Below, in pieces: positions 25,087 through 36,334 of a DNA stretch of 64,000 bases (position 1 is the first letter of the stretch; the number at the start of each line of letters is the position of its first letter). The translations under genes and the position numbers were made by a program. Source of the DNA: Flaccisagitta enflata (taxonomy: Eukaryota > Chaetognatha > Sagittoidea > Aphragmophora); contig OZ231127.1 of the NCBI GenBank assembly GCA_965153355.1, positions 95,232,001 to 95,296,000 of the forward strand, written 5' to 3'. Below the pieces are notes generated by a model. It had not been told where the DNA came from and did no database searches. It worked only from the letters and a program-made list of their open reading frames with translations.

Positions 25087-26550
25087 GACTGGTGTCACGC
25101 TTAGCCGACCTTGGACGGGATGAAATTCATCAATTTTACATGTTTGAAAATTGAACAAAACCATACATCATCATGTAGCTTACCAATTTCTACATATGAA
25201 TCCATTCTTTGATTTTCTTAAGTAATCTCATTTCTCATGCAAATTAGGCTTAAATAGATATTATTGGAACATTACAGAAAATTTATAAAATAAGCAATAA
25301 AGAAATCATTATGACAGTGAAATTTAATGATAAATGCCAAGCAAAACGTGTGACGTGTTTCTAAATTTTAACTTTTTAGCTTTGTAAGAGTAAATCTTTA
25401 TAATAATTTACTTCTGGCTAGTGGCTGCTGAGGAAGATTTTTTTTACCAACCTCTGTTTCATGTTATATGATTATAAATCTAAAAGTTTCATTATAATTT
25501 TTTCATTTTTTTCATCTGGAGAAGTTATCTATTGGACTGCTCGACATTATTTAGGTCGCATCAGATTTTAGTCAAAGGCACCCTCTTGATCTAGATACCA
25601 ACCATGCAAAATTTCATTGGGCTAGCTCAAATAGTTCCTGAGATATGCGAATTTGAATTTTGAGAAATTTTGCGAATTAAACTTAGCATCATAAACATTT
25701 GTGAGAAGGTTGTGTGGAAACAAAGAATTAACTACGAGCTTGGTCGGTGAGCGTTACAATTCAATTCTTATTTTCGTAGTGGTCAACTTTGGAATTTCAC
25801 TGTGACCAAACGTTTTGGAGTTAAGAGTTGAAATTTTAAGTGCAAGTACAGAATTTGACCTTCTTTCCCATCATGAAGATGAATTTTTCGTCACTTATGT
25901 TAATATGCCGTGGCATAGTATGAATCATAGTGTGACACAAGTGTGACAGCTACAACAAGGAGCACCTCTGAATTGTAACCCTCCCGGAAAATGTTCATTT
26001 CTCTAGATTGAAATGGAAAAAATCCTTGAAAATCGGAGGAAAGGTCCTTCAACTAGTCCTTAATGCAATGAAAAAAGAAAAAGTGCTTAATGTTTGATTA
26101 AAGATAGGCCTACAAAAAAAACCGTCTACCTTACTCATTTCTTGTAAAAAATGACAGAAAAATTAAGGGGAAGAGTATTATAATTCAAATTCATTTTTTG
26201 TCATCTTACAGTTGAAATATTGAATTCAAACTTTCTACACATATCAATGGATTGATAGTGATTGCTTACAAGCTATTGGATGACCCCCGTTGACATTTTT
26301 TGATTGGTTAAACTTGCATTTTGCTTGCAGGGACAGAATCGGGACAGGCCAAAATAGACCCTTCTACCCCTGTTTTGGACCCCATAGGGGCAGCCGGTGT
26401 GGCAAAAAATGGTTTGGTATGGCACACCAGATAGTTAGGTATGTCACCCAACCTTTGTGACCTTATGCAATTAAGCAAAAGAAGCGATGACACTTCTTCA
26501 ATGGTGGAGAGTCAGGGTTTTTCGCGCGCATGACGAAACTCGGAATTAAC
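25087..26550. mobile_element. 1.46 kb segment present only in copy 2, origin unknown
   Basis: The alignment with copy 1 breaks at 4315 and resumes at 26551. The segment is bounded by CTTGT on both sides (25082-25086 and 26551-26555), as expected for a 5-bp target duplication, but a deletion in copy 1 between CTTGT repeats would look the same. No terminal inverted repeats or coding region recognised. The sequence is AT-rich. Confidence 0.5.
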
Positions 26551-27139
26551 CTTGTACTTTCTTGGCCGAAAGAAACGCAGCAGTTGATAAATAAGTTTGA
26601 TATGAAGCGCAAATACTACAAATAGACACTAAAAAATACAAATACTACAAACAAATGCTAAAATTTCATTTTATTAATAAGAATGGGCTCCCCCAGCATT
26701 AATGATGGCTTGCACAAGCATGGATTTGCTGCAGGTATTTGATTGTGTGATTGCTCTCCAAACCTCTCTAAAGATTTTTTTCGAACCAATTTTTCCTGGA
26801 ATTTGGACTATCTTGTTTTGCTTGTAACGGGGGCCTTTCAAACTGTCGCCAATTTGTTTGTAAATCCGAATCTTACTAAGTCAAACAGTTTCAATCAAAT
26901 TTGGCAACTATTAATCGTTCCATTTCAATCAAGTAAAACAACTGCAGTAAGAGTGAGTACGAGTAAGTTTTTGAGAAAGCTGGTAGAAGTGACTGATTGG
27001 TAATTCTTCTTTAAAAGGCGGTGCAGTGGAGGACAGACAAATATTTTGGCACAGGTCGTGAGACTAAAGGCAATTTTCTTGGAATTGCCGTCAAACGGTG
27101 ATTTGTGATGATTCTCCTCTGGCCAACCAATCGGAGGTG

Positions 27140-27645
27140 GGCATTTAGCAGGCAGTGCGCAGCAGGCGGCAATTGGTAGGCGGCAGGTGTAGGATGGCAG
27201 GCGGCTGTCGGCAACTGGCAGGCGGAGGGCGGTAGACAGCAGGTGAAAGGCGGAAGTTGGCAGGCGGTAGGCGATAGGCCATTGGCTGCAGGCGGTAGCC
27301 AGTAGGCAAGTAGCAGGTGGAGGATGGTAGACAGCTGGTGAAAGGGGCAAGTGGCAGGCGGCAAGTGGTGGGCTGCAGACGGTAGCCAGCAGGCAAGTAG
27401 CAGGTGGAGGACAGTAGACAGCTGGTGAAAGGCGGCAGGTGGCAGGCAGTAGGTGGTGGGCTGCAGGCGGTAGCTAGCAGCCAAGGGGCAGGTGGAGGGA
27501 GGCAAGTGGCAGGCAAAGAGCGGTAGACAGTTGGTGAAAGGTATCAGGCTGGGTTCGGTGGGCAGCAGGCGGCTGGCGGCTGGCGGCGGGCGGTAGGTAG
27601 CAGGCGGCAGGCAGCAGGCGGCAGGCGGCAGGCAGTAATTTCTCG
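27140..27645. repeat. GGCAGG minisatellite, copy 2
   Basis: Shorter version of the array at 5480-6430, with about half the number of 85-bp higher-order units. Confidence 0.9.
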
Positions 27646-27719
27646 GCAGTCGGCTGCTACCAAACTAACGCAAACGAAAAACGAGAGGGAAGGTGTTAAT
27701 TAAGAGAGACGAGCAGAAA

Positions 27720-27915
27720 GGAAGATGAGGAAGAAGAAGAAGAAGGAGGAAGAGAGGAAGAAAAAGAAAAAGAAAAAAAAGAAAAAGAAAAAGAAAAAGA
27801 AAAAGAAAAAGAAAAAGAAAAAGAAAAAGAATAAGAAAAAGAAAAAGAAAAAGAAAAAAAATTGATAAGAAATAAGAAATAGAAAGAAAAAGAAAAAGAA
27901 AAAGAGAAAGTAAGA
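27720..27915. repeat. (GAAAAA)n array
   Basis: Hexamer purine repeats homologous to 6490-6720. Confidence 0.9.
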
Positions 27916-28341
27916 AGAAGAGCATCAGAGGAATAGAAGTGCAGGCAGACCAACCAAGAAAAGTTTTAGAAATCAGAAGGCGATGTGGAGCAAGATTTAA
28001 TTGAGAGAGACAATTGCAGTTGGACCGTAAAAAGAAAAGTTGGTATCAAGGCAGTTGGCATAAAAGAGAACCCTAATAGGACACACATACTTTAAAACTA
28101 GTAAAGAATGGGCAAGCATGACCATGGTAGTTAACTAGTTTATTTGTATTTCAGTTTATTAATTGGCTTGATTGGAAATGATAAGGAGAATTTTTTCCAC
28201 TCGATGATGCTTTTTGGGGGGCCCTTGAGGACGTACACTGGTATCCTAAGGGGGTCAAATGGGGGTCAAAGTGGGACCAAAAAGTAGTTGATGATCGAAT
28301 GGGGTTTAAAGTGAGCCGCCAAATGTTAAAGCAAAAAAAAA

Positions 28342-28953
28342 TAGTCGCAAAAGCGTCACATGGTCAGCGGTACCCGATGCCCCTAAGTTAGTGTACGTGG
28401 GAATGAGATTATGAGAGGGGCAGCGGCCCCGGAGGGGCCGATGACCTATGATTCCACATAGAACAATTTTCTCCGGTGTGACAAGCTGGTTTGGAGGGCT
28501 GAGAGGCCTGATTTTGGCTCTGAAAGGTCTGATTTAAGGTGTAAGAGGCATGGTTTGGGGTCTGACAGGCTTGATTTGAGGTCTGAAAGGCCTTATTTGC
28601 GTCTGAGGGGTCTAATTTGGGGTCTGAAAAGCCTGACATGGGGTCTGAGGCCTGATTTGGATCTGAGAGGCCTAACTTGGGGTCTGAAAAGCCTGATCTG
28701 GGGTTTGGGAGGCCTGATTTGGGGTCTGAGAGGCCTAATTTGGGGTCTGGGAGGCCTGATTTGAGGTCTGAGAAGCCTGATTTGGGGTCAGAAAGGTCTG
28801 ATTTGGAGTCGAAAAGGCCTGATTTGGGGTCTGAGAGGCTTTATTTGAGGCTTGGGGGATGGGGGGGGACGGACGGACGGAAAACGGAAACCGGAGAAAA
28901 TTGCCCTATGTGGAATCATAGGTCATCGGCCCCTCCGGGGCCGCTGCCCAAAA
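28342..28953. mobile_element. Family B hairpin element with ~21-bp minisatellite, empty site known
   Basis: Outer left end TAGTCGCAAAAGCG and TGGTCAGCGGTACCCG; inner inverted arms 28419-28476 and 28891-28949 sharing GGGGCCG, ATGACCTATGATTCCACATA and the GAGAAAATT end; right end hairpin CCCCTCCGGGG with GCTGCCCAAAA. The interior (28490-28860) is a tandem array of GGCCTGATTTGGGGTCTGAGA. Copy 1 at about 7131-7146 has only an A run followed by Gs, so the element inserted without recognisable target duplication. Confidence 0.8.
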
Positions 28954-29143
28954 GGGGGGGGGACATGAAAAAAGTAATTGAGAAATTTCCTGGTGAAAAG
29001 CGAAGCACCGAACATTACAACGAGAGAAAAAAAAAACGACTTGAAAGAGTTATCACGCCTTCTGACCATCCAACTGACCGGGGCAACACCCCATGGCCCA
29101 CCATTTCAAGTCATGGAAACCATGGCCATGGCTCCAACAATAG

Positions 29144-29250
<107 letters not shown>

Positions 29251-30014
29251 CTACGGACAGAGCTACGGACAGTTTACACATTACAGACACAAAGACAGAC
29301 TTAAACAGACACCACGATGCAATAATACAATAGACGAAATAAAGTAAAGTTCGGGAGAAAGTTGTGGAGAAAGTTAAAATAATGACTATGGTAAAAGTAT
29401 GGATATCAGAAAGTTGGGAATGACGAAAGATGGCCGTAGCCAATGAAAGAATCTGGGCAAGGGTGGTGAGATGGGAGTCGGCATTGATACCTTTTCAAGG
29501 GAAAGAATGCGTTGGTGACGTATGGGTAAATGGCTGAAAAATCAAGACATAAAAGCCAAAGAAAGAAGCTGTTCAGTGGTGGTATGAGGGCAGTAGGAAT
29601 TGTTAAACTCACTGGGAACGGATGTGTTAGTGGAGGAATATTCAAGACAATAGCGCTAAAGAAAGGTGCTGGTTGAGGGTCGTGTGAGGGCAATAAGTAC
29701 TGAGGGCAATAAGTACTGAGGGCAGTAAGCACTGAGCTGAGGGCATTGAGGTTTTAAGGATGACGGGGAAATTAAATTGATTGAAAAACGGCACTGTCGT
29801 GACATCACCAATAAAGTGAGCAGCCTTTTGGTTACCCTATATAGTATGTAGTATATAGAACCTGATTTAGCGAGACAAAGAGTTGTATTTCAACATTATC
29901 TAAATCTTAAAAAAACCTCATACAAAACAAAATATCTGTCCTTAACAATTAGTCGACACCGCGGTGGGATATGGAATATTTTGCTCATCTGATGCCCAAG
30001 TGCGAGTTAAGTGA
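29251..30014. other. Duplication segment, no gene recognised
   Basis: Counterpart of 7430-8194, with the same GAGGGCAATAAGTACT mini-tandem at 29687-29735. Confidence 0.5.
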
Positions 30015-31060
30015 TGGCTCAGTAATTTGGTTTATTTTGCGGAATATTACACCAGTGTACATCCAGTGCAGTAGCTCACTTATTTGGATCGTTTCTGCTA
30101 ATTCATAGACCAGCGCGCGTCATGGGTGGTAACTCACTTTTTTGGCTTGTTTTTGCTGACTCATACTATCTAGGAAAAAAGTTTGGAAGCACTTGGGATT
30201 TGTAGTATGTTTTCCCTCTTATGCACTCAAAACTCAAAAACCTGATTGTTTTTGGTTAATTCTATATTCATACTAACTAGAACAAAGGAGAAAAACATTC
30301 TCCAGTCCAATTAGGGAACCGCAAGTTCAGCGTGTTTATCACAACTAAGATGTGGTTGTTGTAAAAATGATATATCTTCGTCATTTTGGCTGCAAAATTA
30401 GGCTGCTTCCCTTTAAAAATCTGACAAAAAATCCATGAGATTATAAAACTAGAGCTCAAGAGCTAACCATTAGTGCAATCCGCATGTTTTTATTATTATC
30501 TGGTAAAATTTGAGAGCAATTCAAAGATGGAAGGGTAGGAAAAAAAGTAAATCCTGATTTTTTTTGTCATTTTTGAAAGAGCATGATCAACTTCAAACTA
30601 ATGGCATTTTTAAACGGTTTGATGCACAGAGATAAGATTGGACTCAGATAGTAGATCTTTTGAAATACATTAAAATGCTTATAAATTTTTTCTATTTATC
30701 TCAACTGGAAGTTGAGATATTTGTCTTCAAAGGTGCTTCCAAACTTATTTCCTAGATAGTAGACCAGTGTGCATCCAGTGTGATAGTTTACTTAATTGGC
30801 TTGTTTTTTCTGACTCATAGGCCAGTGTGATTCCAGTGTGGTAGCTCACTTATTTGGCTCATTTTTGCTGACACATAGACCAGCGAGTGTCCAGTGTGGC
30901 ATCTCACTTATTTGGCTTGTTTCTTCTGACTCAAAGACCAGCGTGTGTCCAGTGTATTAGCTCATTTATTTGGCTTGTTTTTGCTGACTCTAACCCAGTG
31001 TGCGCCCAGTCTGATAGCTCGTTTCCGCTGACTCATAGACCAGTGTGCGTCCGGTGTTTG
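30015..31060. repeat. 58-60 bp minisatellite, copy 2, split by a TIR element
   Basis: Units lie at 30015-30165 and 30760-31060; the 594-bp TIR element sits inside the array. There are about seven units, against nine in copy 1. Confidence 0.85.
30166..30759. mobile_element. TA-flanked TIR element, 594 bp
   Basis: The ends are CTATCTAGGAAAAAAGTTTG and the inverse of CTATCTAGGAAATAAGTTTG (TIR about 28 bp). TA lies at 30164-30165 and 30760-30761. The corresponding minisatellite unit in copy 1 (about 8325) has one TA and no insert. A variant core (TTTTTAAACGGTTTGATG) lies near 30607. Non-coding. Confidence 0.9.
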
Positions 31061-31641
31061 ATACGGTGGAATCTCTGACCCAAGAGACAGCTGATTTCTC
31101 TGGACCCAATTTCAGCTTTTGCAGTAGCACCAGAGTAATGAGCAAAGGGAAATGGCTCTTGGATTTAGATGAGATCCCAGCCCACGTGATTAAAGCCAAG
31201 ATACTCTTTCCACTTTAATCTCTGTCTCTTTAACTCTCTCTCTCTCTCTCTCTTTCTCATTCCCTTCTACTCTTCCTCCTGTGTCTCACTCTAACTCTCT
31301 CTCTCTTTCTGACTCTGTGCCAAATGATATCATCACAGTGTCAGGGGATTATCACTCTTGCGTAGGATTATCTGTCTTTTGCCACAAGATTACTCTCCCT
31401 CCGTCAGATCACACTTTTTCCAATGGGAATTTTTTTAGCCCACGACCAATCTACAGAACTCTATTTTCTCCTATTTCTTTTCTTTCCCTTTCATCGCGTT
31501 TCCTATTCTCTCTCTCTTATGTTCTGGTAACAGTTTTTTTGTGGATTTCTTTGTTTCTTACCCATGACTTCTGACATCGGTAAATGGACACTCGCACGCG
31601 CGTTGACAGTAACATTGGACTGAAATAGAATGAATGTTTTT

Positions 31642-32026
31642 AGTCGCGTGTACGCGACTCTAGAAGCCGCTATGTCGGTCGGTCGGTCTGTTGGTCCGTC
31701 ACATTTTTGAAATATAGCTTTTGTCTTCATTTTAAAGGTACTTAAGGGTACTTTAGAGTACTTAAAGGTGCTTCAGGGTACTTAAAGGTGCTTTAGGGTA
31801 CTTAAAGGTGCTTTAGGGTACTTAAGGGTACTATAGGTATTAAATGTACTATGGGGTACTTTAAGTATTTTAGGGTATTCTAGGGTACTTTAGGGTACAT
31901 TAGGTACTTTAGGGTACTTAAAGGTAATTTAAGTACTTTATTCTAATTCATTACCTTATTACCTTTATTACCTTTATTACCTATATTACCTTTATTACCA
32001 CGCGACTAAGGTTTGTTGACCTTGTT
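31642..32026 (+). mobile_element. Family A element with internal GTACTTTAGG minisatellite, empty site known
   Basis: Starts with AGTCGCGTGTACGCGACT after a T run, then a GGTC array, then a roughly 10-bp minisatellite (GGTACTTTAGGGTACTTAA type, 31738-31940). The internal site is CCACGCGACT and the 3' hairpin AAGGT-TTGTTG-ACCTT is followed by GTT. Copy 1 at about 9447-9455 has the T run followed directly by ATGCGCGTCC, which gives exact boundaries and shows no target duplication. Confidence 0.85.
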
Positions 32027-32401
32027 ATGTGCGTCCTCACTGATCCATAAGGGGCTCTGTATGTCGGTTGCTCGATTTGTCGGTCAGTTGTTCGGGAACG
32101 CATTCGGCATTCATAGAAAAGTTCATTCATAAAAAAAAAAACGTTCATTAAACATGGATTGAAATAATGCAAAAATCATTCACACTTAAATAGAAAGGAA
32201 GAAGTGGATAAATTGCGCCCATGGGTCGGTTGGTCGGTTTGTCGGTTGGTATTTATGGGTAGTTTTTGCACTACTGCTCCTACCCAAGTGATTGGTTGCC
32301 ACTGCCCACCCGCACGTGACTTGAATATTGAATAACCGTGTATTCTGCCTTGTTTTCTTATGCAAATTCGTGACTAAAAATGCTCCCTCGATGTATCTAA
32401 T

Positions 32402-32625
32402 AACAAGGCCGGATACACGGCTACCCCAGTCGCGTGCGGGTGGGCAAGGGCCATATTCGAGGTCAGTGGAGCATTTGGGCAGGAGCGGTATAGCCAAAAA
32501 CCCCATAAACGCCGAAAAAGTAAAGTGTGACGGACGGACGGACCGACGGACCGACTGACCGACGGACCGAAGGACCGACGAACCGACAAAGCGGGGTGTA
32601 GAGTCGCGTAGCACGCGACTAAAAA
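32402..32625 (-). mobile_element. Family A hairpin element, AGTCGCG subtype
   Basis: On the minus strand: palindrome AGTCGCGTGCTACGCGACT, CTCTACACCCCGCTTTGTCG, GGTC/GTCC array, TCACACTTTACTTTTTCGGC, GCTCCTGCCCAAATGCTCC, TGCCCACCCGCACGCGACTG and 3' hairpin GCCGTGTATCCGGC with CTTGTT. The internal site and palindrome share AGTCGCGTGC. Copy 1 near 10605 lacks it. Confidence 0.85.
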
Positions 32626-33170
32626 TTAATTATGTGCTCCAAGTTGATTCTTTTTTCTTTTTGAAAAAAGAGGTCGTTCCAACCATTTAAGAAATATCAT
32701 CGTCTTTTCCACAATTCAACTCAGACAATTTCTTTGAACCGTTTGGATCTCGCGATTCTGTTTTTGCTTTCCCTTCCCTTCCAAACTTGGTTTCCTTACT
32801 TTTCTTTCTTTGGACGTACTTCCGCCTATACTTTCACAGAGTAACACACCGCTATAATAGATCCGTGAGTAACGGAAACCCGCCTGTAATGAAAATAAAA
32901 TCTCAGTCACATAAAATCATTTCTTTTCATTTCCTTTACATGCAAAAACAGTTCCAGCCAACCTTCCAGGCCATATGTCAGACCCCTTCCTCATCCGTTT
33001 TCACTTACGCTTTCTTACCTAGTGAATTTTTAGTCGTGAACACACCACTCTATACCTTACTGTACGAATTTGTCATGAATATTGAAGAAAAGTGCTAATT
33101 ATTTGTGATAGGTTTTTGTATTACAGCCCCCGCCTAACCGTACGCGGCTGTGGTCCTGAGCTGGGCTTGT

Positions 33171-34200
33171 TTCCGCTTCCCTTTACATCTTTACTTACAC
33201 TTCCCTTTACATCCTTACTTGCACTTCCCTTTTCATCATTACTTGCACTTCCCTTTCCACCTTTACTATCCAGAGCAAAAGTATATGGAAAAAACATGAT
33301 AATGATATAATTTTCCAATAAATCATAAGAAATACAATTTCCAAATGCCTCCAATACTTCCTGTGGCTCTTCCGAGCATCCACAACCCCCTTCTTACGCT
33401 TTCGCATGGTTTCTGTGAGAGATTTTAGGTAAGATGGAATGATCTGCCTTCAGACCATGAGGGCAAGTGATTTCAGACCTGTACCTGAAGTTGCATGCTC
33501 TCGATTTGGTTGTGCTTCAATTGTCACCACAACAACTGGCATTGGGGTAGAAGTAATCACAGGCCAAGCCGGGAACAGTCTGGTACCATGTTTGTAGTCC
33601 CATAGCTTTATTATGGCGAATATACAACTTCTGATCAAGCACAGAAAACCAACAGCATTTTTTCGCCATTTTCAACATGGAGTAGCAGTTTTGTTTTGCG
33701 TGTCATTTCTAAACGCATTGAGCCAGCAAAACGCGGTTGGCGGCATTCAATCAGAAATTCGATCTTATTTCAGAATCTCACCGATTTTTATATGAAATTT
33801 TTATTCTAAGAGGAGATATTGCCCAAAATGCTTGTCCATATATTTATGCTCTAGGTAGTATTTACACTTCCCATTACATCTTAACTTTCACTTTCCTTTA
33901 CATCTTTACTTACACTTCCCTTTCCATCTTTACTTATACTTCCCATTACATCTTTACTTGCACTTCCCTTAATACCTTTACTTACACTTCCCTTAACACC
34001 TTTACTTACACTTTCCTTTACATCTTTACCTATACATCCCTTTACATCTTTACTTACACATCCCATAACATCTTTACTTGCACTTCCCTTTACACCTTTA
34101 GTTTACACTTTCCCTTACACATTTACTTACACTTCCCTTTACATCTTTACTTACACTTCCCTTTACATCTATACTAACACTTCCCTTTTACTTGCACTTT
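33171..34200. repeat. 23-24 bp minisatellite, copy 2, split by a TIR element
   Basis: TTTACTTACACTTCCCTTTA units at 33171-33265 and 33859-34200. Homologous to 11438-11690 and larger. Confidence 0.85.
33266..33858. mobile_element. TA-flanked TIR element, 593 bp
   Basis: The ends are CTATCCAGAGCAAAAGTATA and the inverse of CTACCTAGAGCATAAATATA, flanked by TA at 33264-33265 and 33859-33860. The TIR is related to that of the 594-bp element at 30166. Core motif TTTCTAAACGCATTGAGC near 33704. Because the insertion is inside a tandem array the empty site in copy 1 is less exact. Confidence 0.75.
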
Positions 34201-34286
34201 TATTTTCAATTCCTTTTCCACTCCCATTTGTGCCTCGTAAGGGTTGTAAAATCAAATGAGAAATCATTCGTGGAACTGAAATGGAG

Positions 34287-34830
34287 GTGTGTGTGTGTGT
34301 GTGTGTGTGTGGGGGGGGGGGGATGGGGGGCTGCCCAACAGATCATCCCCTTCAAAGCAGCCAAACATATCTTTTCCACTCCAAGCTTCAACGTCGCATT
34401 CGTCAGCACTTTCAAAAGTTGGGCAGACAAGCAGACAAAGAGACAGATACACAAAACATTTCTGCAATGACTGTTGAACTAGTTGTTTACTCCACCAAGA
34501 CTCTTCTCTAGTGTTGAAAAAAAAACAACATAAAAGCCATTAAAATGACTTTGTGACGGCTGGACAGATGGATGGACAAATGGACTGATGGACGGATGGA
34601 CGGAAGGATGGATGGACATATGGACGGTCCAACCGACCGACCGATCGACCAAAAATTGGCTCATAGTGTCGCGTAGCACGCGACTAAAAATGGCCACTCA
34701 GCGAAATTTCCGCCAGATTATAAACCTAACTTTGGTTCTATAGTTGGATGACTTGGATCATGTACTTCCTCCTCTTTTATGAGCTTCAAAATCAAAGAAA
34801 AGACGCTTCCTTTTAAGTAACTCGCTCCGT

Positions 34831-34896
<66 letters not shown>

Positions 34897-35019
34897 GAAT
34901 TTTATGAGTTTTATCTTTTGAGACGAAATTTTTCAGTGAAACCGCGTTTTGTAAATTGTGTTTGACTTTACTATGACTTACATTTGAATACACAATATCT
35001 TTGAAAGACACTAGAGAGA

Positions 35020-35110
<91 letters not shown>
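34287..35110. repeat. (GT)n, (CT)n and (GA)n arrays with decayed family A end
   Basis: GT 34287-34311 followed by Gs, CT 34832-34893 and GA 35019-35109. Between them, 34550-34690 is a GGAC/GGAT array ending TCGCGTAGCACGCGACT plus an A run, a minus-strand family A 5' end also found in copy 1. Confidence 0.85.
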
Positions 35111-35112
<2 letters not shown>

Positions 35113-35349
35113 AACACAGACAAAAACATAGACAAACACACAGCGCAGCACAGACAGCACAGGCAAGAAGGACGGAGACTCGAACAAACAAGCCCGACCG
35201 GCCAACGATGCGTCCGGATTGTGTCTTTGTGTGTGTTGAGCATGTGACACATACTTGAACAGAGATGGACGAACTGACAGATGAAACGACAGAGTAGTAA
35301 AGGAGGCACTCAAGCATGTTTGTCGATCATTTGAATTCAGTGAAGAATC

Positions 35350-35520
35350 TCACAGTGGCCAAAAACAGCCGAGAAAAGCGGCGTAACGGACGGACGGACA
35401 GACGATGAAATGGACAGATGGACGGGCGCATGGACGGACGCACGGACGGACGGACGGACCCACAGACGAACGGACCTTCTCCTCTCAAGATATGCGTTCC
35501 TGACGGACGCATCAAAAAAA
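35350..35520 (-). mobile_element. Family A relative, GATGCGT type
   Basis: GGAC arrays end in ATATGCGTTCCTGACGGACG followed by CATC and an A run. The hairpin arms are ATGCGT and ACGCAT. Counterpart of 13002-13149. Confidence 0.5.
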
Positions 35521-35809
35521 TGCGAAGTATAGAAAAGACACGAATAGAGAGACTGGCAGAGAGACAGAAGAAACGGGAATCTTGTGAAAGCAACGGAAAC
35601 CCGACCAGGAAAATGAAAAGAATGATGATGCGATTGCGCATGCTTAAAAATCATATTCACATTTTATGCTGGGTATTTGGGATAACGGGTGTTCAAATAA
35701 AAGCTGCAATCGTAACTGGTATAGCTAGAAATTTGCTATTTTTTCCTGGGCTTATATTATGCTTCATAGAGCTTAGAACATATAACTCAGTTTCTTGCTA
35801 TTTTGGTAT

Positions 35810-36042
35810 ATGAGGAGTACAAGATGGAAACTGGGTCTTGGGGTTGGAATTTGGGCCTCGAGGTTGGGATTTAGGCCTCAAGACAGGGATTTAGGCCTGG
35901 AGGCTGGGATATGGGCCTCGAGGCTGAGATATGGGCCAGGAGGCTGGGGGGAGGGGGGTACGAAGAAGAGGAAGGAGGAGAAAATTCCCCATATGTGTGA
36001 AAGCATAGGTCATCGACCCCTTCGGAGCCGCTGCCCAAAAAG
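35810..36042. mobile_element. Family B half-element, copy 2
   Basis: Same structure as 13520-13749: GGCCTCGAGGCTGGGAT minisatellite, then the hairpin end with GCATAGGTCATCGACC and GCTGCCCAAAAAG. Confidence 0.65.
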
Positions 36043-36334
36043 CGACCGACCGACCGACCGACCGACCGACCGACCGACCGACCGACCGACCGACCGACCG
36101 ACCGACCGACCGACCGACCGACCGACCGACCGACCGACCGACCGACCGACCGACCGACCGACCGACCGACCGACCGACCGACCGACCGACCGACCGACCG
36201 ACCGACCGACCGACCGACCGACCGACCGACCGACCGACCGACCGACCGACCGACCGACCGACCGACCGACCGACCGACCGACCGACCGACCGACCGACCG
36301 ACCGACCGACCGACCGACCGACCGACCGACCGAC
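36043..36334. repeat. (CCGA)n array, perfect
   Basis: About 73 uninterrupted ACCG units. Its counterpart in copy 1 (13752-14097) is longer and has about a dozen variant units. Confidence 0.97.
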
